From Methanosarcinales archaeon (GTDB lineage Archaea > Halobacteriota > Methanosarcinia > Methanosarcinales > Methanogasteraceae): a stretch of 11,760 nucleotides of DNA. The stretch is taken from NCBI GenBank assembly GCA_030672345.1, contig DAOVGO010000164.1, positions 1 to 11,760 of the forward strand, given 5' to 3'. Below the pieces are notes generated by a model that saw only the letters and a program-made list of their open reading frames with translations, did not search any database and had not been told where the DNA came from. The position numbers were made by a program, and so were the translations under genes. Positions 1 through 5,207 of this stretch are shown one piece after another (position 1 is the first letter of the stretch; each line of letters starts with the position of its first letter).

Positions 1-2
1 CA

Positions 3-212
3 AACCATTATTCAGGGGATTTCTCGGTGGAAGCCCGCAATTCTTTCCTGATAAAGAATGGCGAGGTCAAACAGCCAATAAAATCGATTATGATTGCTGG
101 AAATGTGTTCGATCTGCTCAAGAATATCGATGGTGCCGGCACGGATGTTCGTGCTGTCGGAGATATTGTTGTGCCGACGGTGCGTGTTTCTGATATGCAG
201 GTTATCGGGTAG
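3..212 (+). CDS. TldD/PmbA-family protein (TldE/PmbA-like), C-terminal fragment
   Basis: The reading frame is open from the left edge (first full codon at 3) to a TAG at 210-212, giving the last 69 residues of a longer protein. The segment SGDFSVEARNSFLIKNGE, followed by KSIMIAGNVFDLLKNI and ending VGDIVVPTVRVSDMQVIG, matches the C-terminal pattern I know from the PmbA/TldE half of the TldD-TldE system. That system is a soluble heterodimeric metalloprotease acting on unfolded or modified peptides; PmbA-type subunits usually lack the metal-binding motif. These proteins are normally about 430-450 residues, so roughly 85% lies outside the window. A partner tldD gene, if present, would be upstream. 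TldD versus TldE cannot be settled with certainty from this fragment, but the SGDFS motif favours TldE/PmbA. Confidence 0.85.
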   Translation, partial: NHYSGDFSVEARNSFLIKNGEVKQPIKSIMIAGNVFDLLKNIDGAGTDVRAVGDIVVPTVRVSDMQVIG

Positions 213-263
213 GGCTTGCCCCGGGTTTTCAGCCACTCCCAAATTTCGGGGCGGAGGTTTTAT

Positions 264-338
264 ATGGGGCTTGTTTCGATTTATTCAGCATGGAACGAGG
301 AGAACTCTGTCAGGATCGATGCGCGGGTTTGCTACTAA
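264..338 (+). CDS. possible 24-codon small ORF or truncated gene start
   Basis: An ATG at 264-266 lies six bases behind a clean GGAGG (253-257), one of the best Shine-Dalgarno sites in the window. The frame runs 24 codons to a TAA at 336-338, encoding a peptide that begins MGLVSIYSAWNEEN and ends DARVCY. It is too short to recognise. It may be a genuine small peptide, the stranded 5' end of a gene disrupted when the AT-rich segment downstream arrived, or chance. It has no membrane segment. It sits between the TldE fragment and the first copy of the 36-bp repeat. The ribosome-binding site is what makes it worth listing; coding status is unproven. Confidence 0.3.
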   Translation: MGLVSIYSAWNEENSVRIDARVCY

Positions 339-386
339 CTGATTACATACAAGGCGTCGGCGCAGCCCACGCGAGAGCGCTGTGTG

Positions 387-422
387 CAGGCTCCGTACTT
401 ACGTCAGGGGTTTGGTGACTGA
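387..422 (+). repeat. 36-bp direct repeat, copy A
   Basis: This begins CAGGCTCCGTACTTA and ends GGGGTTTGGTGACTGA. Copy B is at 1554-1589 in the same orientation; 33 of 36 positions agree, with differences at 402, 405 and 406. Similarity stops sharply on both sides. Copy A ends 14 bases before the ATG at 437, so it lies in the leader of the AT-rich membrane gene. It could be an integration or recombination site, or a shared control element. Confidence 0.85.
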
Positions 423-436
423 GCAGGGTGAGAATA

Positions 437-1483
437 ATGAACAATTTAGAAGTTAAAAATAAAGAGATTAAAAGCGAAGATAAAAGGGATTTCAAGATAT
501 TTTTAATGTGCATTTCGTTAGGTGCTGTAGGTTTTGGTTTAATTGGTATTCTACCTTATGAAATACCGTTATTTTTAAGAGTGTTAATAGCTTGTCTCTT
601 GCTTGGGATACCTTTGCTAAATTTTAAAAAAATAATTATCTTTGGCATATCAGGAGGATTAGGCTATTTCGTTAAAGATTACACATTTTGGGATTTGTCT
701 GATTTTGGATGGTATTCCTATCTCGAATCTCCAACTGGTGTTGAAGCTATTCTTAATCTGTTGTTTACTGGGGTTATGATAGGAACATTTCTCGGCATTG
801 CTTTATGGAATAGGAAAGCGATTAAGATATTCCCTCTTTCCGGTGCTATCGCTTTTTTCTTTGGGTCTTTGCTGTTTTTTTTGTTTTCTTTGGAGCCTCT
901 TTTTGCTGGTTTGGGAGCTGGAACAGTATTTGGCGCCGGTACGTATCTTTACCTTTCTTCTATTAAAGAAAGAAGAATTGAACTTCGGATTATCGCAATT
1001 TCCTATCTTCTTGTAATTCTATTATTAATTCCAGTTTCGTTGCTGATACTGTGGAATCTCGGGGGAGGACATCCACCTATTACAAAAACCACAGTGTCAA
1101 TTGGTGAAGTGGTAGAGCGATATGATACGAAGAAGCAATGTGGCATGAGAATAGTTATAAATAATTATACATTTTTGCCACATGATACTGGAAAAGATGC
1201 AAAAGTTTGCGTCACGATACAAAATGAAGGTGCTGGATGCAGGAGCCCCAGTATCTATCTTTGGTATAAGCAAGATGAACATCCATGGGGAACGGAGATA
1301 CTTACAAAATATCCTGCAATAAGACCGGAAATAGAACCAAACACAACGAGCTATGACCACATTTATTTATTCGAGGATTTACCATCTCGTTTACGCACAA
1401 AAGACTGCGCAGTGGTATGGAGGTGGTTGCATCTTGCAGAGTATCAAAGAGGAGCTGAACACATAATATGGCGATTAAAATAA
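437..1483 (+). CDS. polytopic membrane protein with outer C-terminal domain, unknown function
   Basis: I do not recognise the family. The 348-residue protein has a charged N-terminus (about 1-18), then about seven hydrophobic segments (roughly residues 21-38, 43-60, 62-79, 101-123, 131-151, 153-173, 183-206). A hydrophilic C-terminal domain of about 140 residues follows. That domain has four cysteines (235, 258, 268, 324) and a VCVTIQNEGAG stretch resembling a CARDB-like beta-sandwich strand, suggesting an extracytoplasmic fold with possible disulfides. The ATG at 437 is preferred because GGGTGA (426-431) precedes it at ribosome-binding distance; a GTG at 428 would add three residues. No TATA box lies 25-32 bases upstream, unlike neighbouring genes. 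The gene is visibly AT-rich (many AAA, ATA, TTA, AGA codons) against a balanced to GC-rich background, and it is bracketed by 36-bp direct repeats, so horizontal acquisition is plausible. Confidence 0.8.
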   Translation: MNNLEVKNKEIKSEDKRDFKIFLMCISLGAVGFGLIGILPYEIPLFLRVLIACLLLGIPLLNFKKIIIFGISGGLGYFVKDYTFWDLSDFGWYSYLESPTGVEAILNLLFTGVMIGTFLGIALWNRKAIKIFPLSGAIAFFFGSLLFFLFSLEPLFAGLGAGTVFGAGTYLYLSSIKERRIELRIIAISYLLVILLLIPVSLLILWNLGGGHPPITKTTVSIGEVVERYDTKKQCGMRIVINNYTFLPHDTGKDAKVCVTIQNEGAGCRSPSIYLWYKQDEHPWGTEILTKYPAIRPEIEPNTTSYDHIYLFEDLPSRLRTKDCAVVWRWLHLAEYQRGAEHIIWRLK

Positions 1484-1496
1484 AATTATTGGATTT

Positions 1497-1553
1497 GAGG
1501 AAACCATAATGTATGCTATCGCTCTAAATTTCCTCGCAGGGGTTTTGTTCTTT
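1497..1553 (+). terminator. possible terminator of the AT-rich membrane gene
   Basis: GAGGAAA (1497-1503) is the exact reverse complement of TTTCCTC (1529-1535), giving a 7-bp stem with a 25-base loop, followed by a T-rich stretch, GGGGTTTTGTTCTTTC (1538-1553). It begins 13 bases after the stop of the membrane gene and ends at repeat copy B. The long loop makes the hairpin weak; the T-rich tail alone could serve as an archaeal terminator. Confidence 0.3.
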
Positions 1554-1589
1554 CAGGCTCCGTACTTAAGTGCGGGGTTTGGTGACTGA
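1554..1589 (+). repeat. 36-bp direct repeat, copy B
   Basis: This is the second copy of the repeat at 387-422, 1167 bp downstream in the same orientation. In this copy CTCCGTAC and GTGCGGGG can pair around TTAA (8 pairs, counting G-T wobbles). The three differences in copy A break two of these pairs without compensation, so a conserved RNA hairpin is not supported. Copy B ends about 150 bases before the lipoprotein start at 1741. Confidence 0.85.
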
Positions 1590-1707
1590 AGTTGTTGATT
1601 CAAGTCTCGTGTCTGCTACTTCGGGTTTTGGGTCTCTGGAGAACATACGGGTTTGTATCCAACACCGCGTAAGTTGACGATCTACCCCCCCCCGAATTTC
1701 AAACATG

Positions 1708-1715
1708 TTTTATAC
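1708..1715 (+). promoter_or_regulatory. TATA-like box for the lipoprotein gene
   Basis: TTTTATAC is centred about 29 bases before the ATG at 1741. This is the spacing expected if transcription begins at or within a few bases of the start codon. No Shine-Dalgarno sequence precedes the ATG, which fits a leaderless mRNA. A run of nine C residues (1685-1693) lies just upstream. Confidence 0.5.
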
Positions 1716-1740
1716 GATCACAGACTAATATATGTAAACC

Positions 1741-2295
1741 ATGAAAGCGGGCAACAAAGCCACAAAGAGGACGGCGATCGTCGTGTTCGTAAGCATACTC
1801 GTGATTTTTGCGGGATGCCTGTTATCAGGCTGTCTCGGAGGCGACGACGATCAAACCGAATCATCAGGGGCAGGGACATCGTCTGGATCAGGAGAATCAG
1901 GACCACCCCCGGAGAAACCTTATGTTAAATCGATCGATACATCCAAATTGAAACTCGGAGAACCCTCTGATGCGACCATAACGATCTTTAACAACGGAAA
2001 CGATGCGGTTACTAAAGAGAGAATCGTTATGACCGCAACCGCCGTTAAGCTGGACAACTGGCTTGCTAACAAGGCTTTAAAGACGAAATCCGAGGAAGAA
2101 AGGACCGAGACGTATGAGATGGCATTCGCCGAAACGATCGAGAGCGGTGAGTCATGCACGCTATGCGCGGAGTTCGATCTGCCAGCAAAGGTCAGCGGGG
2201 TCTCGATCGCAGGCATATATCATGTGACGATCGAGGTGTATGCAAACGATACATTGATAGGCAAAAAGATCATGGATATACATCTACAATCTTGA
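1741..2295 (+). CDS. secreted lipoprotein with possible CARDB-like domain
   Basis: The 184-residue protein has a basic N-terminus (KAGNKATKR), a hydrophobic stretch at about 12-30, and lipobox-like cysteines in FAGC (C26) and, more fittingly, LLSGC (C31). A Gly/Ser/Asp/Glu-rich linker (about 32-58) follows. This layout is typical of archaeal lipoproteins anchored on the outer face of the membrane. The rest (about 60-184) is a predicted beta-rich domain with TITIFNNGNDAVT and a closing segment IAGIYHVTIEVYANDTLIG, reminiscent of CARDB/adhesion-type sandwiches, plus a close cysteine pair (C139, C142). The start is supported by the signal sequence and the TATA-like box 29 bases upstream. It sits beside the membrane gene at 437, which also has an outer domain, and ends nine bases before rpl39e. 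Function and ligand are unknown; CARDB is my reading of the pattern. Confidence 0.8.
   Translation: MKAGNKATKRTAIVVFVSILVIFAGCLLSGCLGGDDDQTESSGAGTSSGSGESGPPPEKPYVKSIDTSKLKLGEPSDATITIFNNGNDAVTKERIVMTATAVKLDNWLANKALKTKSEEERTETYEMAFAETIESGESCTLCAEFDLPAKVSGVSIAGIYHVTIEVYANDTLIGKKIMDIHLQS
2275..2283 (+). promoter_or_regulatory. TATA-like box for the rpl39e cluster, inside the lipoprotein gene
   Basis: GATATACAT lies in the last codons of the lipoprotein gene, centred 26 bases before the rpl39e ATG (2305). This suggests that the ribosomal cluster has its own leaderless promoter and need not depend on read-through from the lipoprotein gene. Confidence 0.45.
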
Positions 2296-2304
2296 AGTGA
2301 TAGG

Positions 2305-2457
2305 ATGACCAAAAAGACAAAAGGACAGAAAAAACTCCTTGCAAAGGCGTTTAATCAGAATAAACGTGTTCCTGTCTGGGCAATTATGAAAACGAACAGG
2401 AAAGTGACAACCCACCCGAAACGGCGCCACTGGAGGAGAAACAGCATTAAGGATTGA
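2305..2457 (+). CDS. rpl39e: ribosomal protein L39e (eL39)
   Basis: This 50-residue, strongly basic protein contains the family core: KGQKKLLAKAFNQNKRVPVW, then IMKTNRKVTTHP, then KRRHWRRNSIKD. L39e is a tiny large-subunit protein of archaea and eukaryotes that lines the lower peptide exit tunnel next to 23S rRNA. The length matches the family (about 50-51). The ATG at 2305 follows the lipoprotein stop by nine bases. Its stop (2455-2457) is almost directly followed by rpl31e. The order L39e-L31e-eIF6 is a widely conserved archaeal arrangement, which supports all three calls. Confidence 0.96.
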   Translation: MTKKTKGQKKLLAKAFNQNKRVPVWAIMKTNRKVTTHPKRRHWRRNSIKD

Positions 2458-2462
2458 TTGTT

Positions 2463-2720
2463 ATGATGGAAAAGGAGCAAATATACACGATACCGCTGAG
2501 ATCCGTAAAAAGAACGGCGAGGTGGAAGCGGAGCAGGCGGGCGATCAAGGATGTGCGCGCGTATCTTGTAAGGCACATGAAGACCGATGCAGAGAACATC
2601 AAGCTGGATCGCACGATCAATGAGGCGATCTGGAGGCGTGGCTCGGAGAAACCGCCGAGGCGCATCAGAGTGCATGCCATACGGTTCGAGGACGGCGCCG
2701 TAGAGGCGGAACTCGCTTGA
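2463..2720 (+). CDS. rpl31e: ribosomal protein L31e (eL31)
   Basis: The 85-residue basic protein starts with MMEKEQIYTIPLR, the hallmark of archaeal L31e, and continues with KRSRRAIKDVRAYLVRHMK and INEAIWRRGSEKPPRRIRV. L31e belongs to the large subunit and lies near the rim of the exit tunnel. I chose the ATG at 2463; the next codon (2466) is also ATG, and a TTG at 2454 would overlap the rpl39e stop but would add three residues not usual in the family. AAGGA (2449-2453) is a plausible ribosome-binding site. It is co-directional with rpl39e (5-base gap) and with eIF6 (55-base gap). The gap to eIF6 contains a run of eight T residues (2748-2755). Confidence 0.95.
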   Translation: MMEKEQIYTIPLRSVKRTARWKRSRRAIKDVRAYLVRHMKTDAENIKLDRTINEAIWRRGSEKPPRRIRVHAIRFEDGAVEAELA

Positions 2721-2775
2721 CATTTCCTCTGGTGTTCCCTGAAGAGCTTTTTTTTGAGGTGTGGGGTGTTTGGTG

Positions 2776-3441
2776 ATGGACAGGAAGTTGATGATCGGTG
2801 GCAGTCCTGTGCTCGGCGTCTTTGCCACGGTGACTGAGAACGTCGCACTCGTCCCGGTCGGGACACCCCACGTGACCGCGGAGCAGATCGAAGAGGCGCT
2901 GCGCGTCCGGGTCATGCAGACCTCGATTGCCGGAAGTTTTGTTGTGGGCTCGCTTGCATGTGGAAATTGCAGCGGGTTCGTGGTCTCGAGATACGCATAC
3001 GCAGAAGAGATCGAACCGCTGCATGAACTCGGGAATGTGAATGTGCAGGCGATCCCTGATGTGATGACCGCTGTCGGAAATATCATCCTTGCGAATGACA
3101 CCGCGGCAGTCGTGCACCCGCGCCTGCCCAACCGGGCTGTGAAGACGATAGAGGAGACGCTGCAGGTGGACGTGCGCAGGGCAACCATTGCCGGGCTGAA
3201 GACGGTTGGTATGGCAGGGGTTGCGACCAACAAGGGCGTTCTGGTGCATCCAAGGGTGAGCGATGCCGAAATAGCGATTCTTGAGGATGCATTCAATCTT
3301 CCGGTCGATATCGGGACTGTTAACTTCGGATCGCCGCTGATCGGCTCTGGTTTGCTTGCAAACTCTGCCGGATATCTTGCCGGCGCCGACACAACCGGAC
3401 CCGAACTCGGCAGGATCGAGGATGCGCTCGGGTATATATGA
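2776..3441 (+). CDS. eif6: translation initiation factor 6 (aIF6/eIF6), ribosome anti-association factor
   Basis: The 221-residue protein has the repeated IF6 pentein-fold pattern: IGGSPVLGVFATVTENVALVP at the start, TSIAGSFVVGSL, then GNIILANDTAAVVHPRL, then VATNKGVLVHPRV, and GLLANSAGYLAGADTTGPELGRIEDALG at the end. IF6 binds the large ribosomal subunit at the face that meets the small subunit, blocks joining, and takes part in subunit maturation. Length matches archaeal family members (about 220). ATG 2776 is chosen because the conserved GSPVLGVF segment then begins around residue 9 as usual; the frame is open to a GTG at 2761. It follows rpl31e in the conserved cluster. The last codons contain the TATA-like box used by the next gene. 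Confidence 0.95.
   Translation: MDRKLMIGGSPVLGVFATVTENVALVPVGTPHVTAEQIEEALRVRVMQTSIAGSFVVGSLACGNCSGFVVSRYAYAEEIEPLHELGNVNVQAIPDVMTAVGNIILANDTAAVVHPRLPNRAVKTIEETLQVDVRRATIAGLKTVGMAGVATNKGVLVHPRVSDAEIAILEDAFNLPVDIGTVNFGSPLIGSGLLANSAGYLAGADTTGPELGRIEDALGYI
3433..3439 (+). promoter_or_regulatory. TATA box for the arginine decarboxylase gene
   Basis: TATATAT lies at the very end of eIF6, including the first base of its stop codon, and is centred about 31 bases before the ATG at 3467. The next gene may therefore have its own start-proximal promoter and be expressed independently of the ribosomal cluster. Confidence 0.45.
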
Positions 3442-3466
3442 CCAATATCAACAGATACCACGGACA

Positions 3467-3958
3467 ATGGCGAAACATCTGATTCCGAGAAAATTATTCT
3501 TTACAGGTGGGGTCGGGAGACATCCGGACCATCTGACATCGTTTGCGATGGCGCTACGTGATGCCGGGATTGAATACTTAAATCTCGTCACCGTCAGTTC
3601 GATTGTGCCACCAGAATGCCAGGTTATCTCAAAAGAATCCGGGATAGTGGAGCTTGATCCGGGAGAGATCGCTTTCGTGGTGCTTTCGAGGAACGAGTCC
3701 AACGACACGGGGGAACTGGTCTCTGCATCCATCGGGTGTGCGCTTCCGGGAGCCCCTGGCAGATTCGGGTATCTCGCGGAATACCATACAACAGGTACTG
3801 GCAGGGATGAGACGCTTGGGTATGCGTGCAATCTTGCAGCAGGGATGTATGACACCCTTTCAGGCGACGACGCCCCCGAAATTACGGGCATCGCAAAGGA
3901 TGCTATTGCAGACCAGGGGTGGACGACCGTTGTGTGTGCAGCAGTGTTCCTGCTGTAG
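3467..3958 (+). CDS. pdaD: pyruvoyl-dependent arginine decarboxylase
   Basis: The 163-residue protein matches PvlArgDC: IPRKLFFTGGVGRHPDHLTSF at the N-terminus, ALRDAGIEYLNLVTVSSIVPP around residues 29-49, and SASIGCALPG with a GYLAEYHTTG segment later. The enzyme converts arginine to agmatine and CO2, the first step of archaeal polyamine synthesis and also of agmatine use in tRNA(Ile2) modification. The proenzyme cleaves itself between the two serines of TVSS (Ser44-Ser45), and the second becomes the pyruvoyl cofactor; both serines are present. Length is typical (about 155-165). The ATG at 3467 is chosen over an upstream in-frame start at 3356, which lies inside eIF6 and would add an unrelated extension. 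The gene is 25 bases behind eIF6 and convergent with the VLRF1 gene. Confidence 0.93.
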   Translation: MAKHLIPRKLFFTGGVGRHPDHLTSFAMALRDAGIEYLNLVTVSSIVPPECQVISKESGIVELDPGEIAFVVLSRNESNDTGELVSASIGCALPGAPGRFGYLAEYHTTGTGRDETLGYACNLAAGMYDTLSGDDAPEITGIAKDAIADQGWTTVVCAAVFLL

Positions 3959-4005
3959 TATTTCTGCCATAGATGTTATATCTGTCATTATATTTATCAT
4001 AGCGG
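3959..4005. terminator. AT-rich convergent terminator region
   Basis: Forty-seven bases separate the stops of two convergent genes. The segment is AT-rich with T-rich stretches on the plus strand (TATATCTGTCATTATATTT at 3976-3994). Archaeal termination depends mainly on such T-rich tracts, so this may end transcription from one or both sides. No strong hairpin is seen. Confidence 0.3.
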
Positions 4006-4992
4006 TCATAGCCGATATAACCTGCCAGCCCATGCCACCTTAACCGCGATATCTCCAGGATTTCCCTCCACATCGACTCTCTTCTCGATCACTGGCACCT
4101 TATCCGACATATCTGCAAGCATCGCCCTTGCAAGCCGGAGATCACCGCCAGCGATGATCATATCAATGTTCGGTCTGTCCACCCCATCTACCCCACCCAG
4201 CATCGATTGAAGCTTTTCCTGCACTTTTTTTATGTGATATTCGATATCTTGATCCCGCCCCCGCTCAAACCTTCGCTGGCTCCATCCCCCTTTGGTATGC
4301 TTCGCCTGTACGCCGGTTCTCACGATCTCGGCGCGGACATCATCTTTTCCGACGATTCCAACGACAGTGCTCCCTGCATGTGCGTGCACGACGCAGATGA
4401 CCGGCTCACACGTCAACATCGCCTTCAAAGGATCCGTATCCAGCAGATCACCTGTTATCCAATCCGAACGCTTTATTCTGAACGGGGGCACGATGGCAAG
4501 CGAGATGCAGTGGTTCTCATCATAGAAGAGCACTTTTCCATGGTTCGATTTGATCTGATCGAACATGTAGATGCAATTCTCGTCAATAAAATCCCCAAAA
4601 TCGAAATCAGATCTCCTTGCATTCATATTAAAATAGATCGAGTGAAGATTTTTGGATTGCGACCGTACCGAACCAAGTTCGAGCACGATCTCCTCAAAAC
4701 TTTTCTTGTTCAACAGATATGTGCCGCTGAATGTGATATTTTTCGATGCTTCCTCTTTCAGTGCCGAAAGTTCATTTTCAAGCGTTGTTATTTGCTTCTG
4801 GGTGTGGTTCAGGATTTCTTCGACTTCCTGTTTCCTTGTGAGCGCATCCCTTGTCTTCTCATCCTTTTTATCCAGTTTTATCTTTAATTTCTGATTTTCT
4901 GCGCTCAATTGATCGATCTGCCGCTGTAACTCATCGATTTGGGATTTATGTTCCTTATCCTTCTTTCCGAATAGATCAAACAGTTGCACCAT
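4006..4992 (-). CDS. Vms1-like (VLRF1) peptidyl-tRNA hydrolase / ribosome rescue factor with N-terminal coiled coil
   Basis: The 328-residue protein has a charged heptad-like N-terminal region (about 11-83) predicted to be a coiled coil, then an alpha/beta domain (about 85-328). The key segment is KHTKGGWSQRRFERGRDQ (about 231-248). It resembles the loop of the Vms1/ANKZF1 family, where a conserved Gln (here Q239) serves like the Gln of the GGQ motif in release factor eRF1. Known Vms1 proteins cleave peptidyl-tRNA on separated, stalled large subunits; archaeal members were placed in the VLRF1 family. I infer a role in releasing nascent chains from jammed ribosomes. The coiled coil would provide dimerisation or ribosome contact. 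ATG 4992 is chosen; a GTG at 4995 adds one residue. It lies convergent to the eIF6 cluster and downstream of pgk with 215 bases between. Substrate specificity is not visible. Confidence 0.82.
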   Translation of the reverse strand: MVQLFDLFGKKDKEHKSQIDELQRQIDQLSAENQKLKIKLDKKDEKTRDALTRKQEVEEILNHTQKQITTLENELSALKEEASKNITFSGTYLLNKKSFEEIVLELGSVRSQSKNLHSIYFNMNARRSDFDFGDFIDENCIYMFDQIKSNHGKVLFYDENHCISLAIVPPFRIKRSDWITGDLLDTDPLKAMLTCEPVICVVHAHAGSTVVGIVGKDDVRAEIVRTGVQAKHTKGGWSQRRFERGRDQDIEYHIKKVQEKLQSMLGGVDGVDRPNIDMIIAGGDLRLARAMLADMSDKVPVIEKRVDVEGNPGDIAVKVAWAGRLYRL

Positions 4993-5164
4993 CACTTTTT
5001 TATTACCCTTAGGTGTTGCAATAATGTTGCGGTTCTGATTCTGCCCTGATCTCTGACGCCCGGACCTCGTTAACCAGGGAATGGTTTATGGTGGTACTGC
5101 CGCATTTAGATTTGTGGCAATTCGCGTCAGTAAATCGGCATCAATCGGCATAACACCTTCTGAT

Positions 5165-5181
5165 AAACGCAAAAAGCGTTT
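5165..5181 (-). terminator. hairpin terminator candidate downstream of pgk
   Basis: AAACGC (5165-5170) and GCGTTT (5176-5181) form a perfect 6-bp stem around five A residues, 27 bases past the pgk stop. GCGT (5176-5179) can instead pair with ACGC (5184-5187), so two hairpins compete for the same bases. On the minus strand the loop is a T run, as expected near a transcription end. The remaining 4993-5207 spacer shows no gene. Confidence 0.4.
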
Positions 5182-5207
5182 TTACGCAAAGCCGGTCAGG
5201 TGTATAA

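Noticed and set aside
387..1589. CRISPR array or insertion sequence
   Set aside because: Only two repeat copies 1.17 kb apart, with a full gene between them and no transposase, integrase or terminal inverted repeats seen.
1590..1740. Short open frame after repeat copy B (about 22 codons from a GTG near 1609)
   Set aside because: No ribosome-binding site, no promoter spacing and no recognisable sequence; the spacer shows only the C9 tract and the lipoprotein promoter.
1741..2457. Lipoprotein as a member of the ribosomal operon
   Set aside because: The gap is only nine bases, but a TATA-like box inside the end of the lipoprotein gene and the unrelated function make a separate rpl39e promoter more likely; read-through is not excluded.
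3356..3466. Upstream start for arginine decarboxylase
   Set aside because: The extension lies within eIF6 in another frame and precedes the normal N-terminus MAKHLIPRKLFF.
2355..3467. 370-codon open frame on the minus strand antisense to rpl31e and eIF6
   Set aside because: The plus strand carries clear ribosomal protein and eIF6 genes; the antisense product is Ser/Pro/Arg-rich with no family pattern, as expected for a shadow frame.
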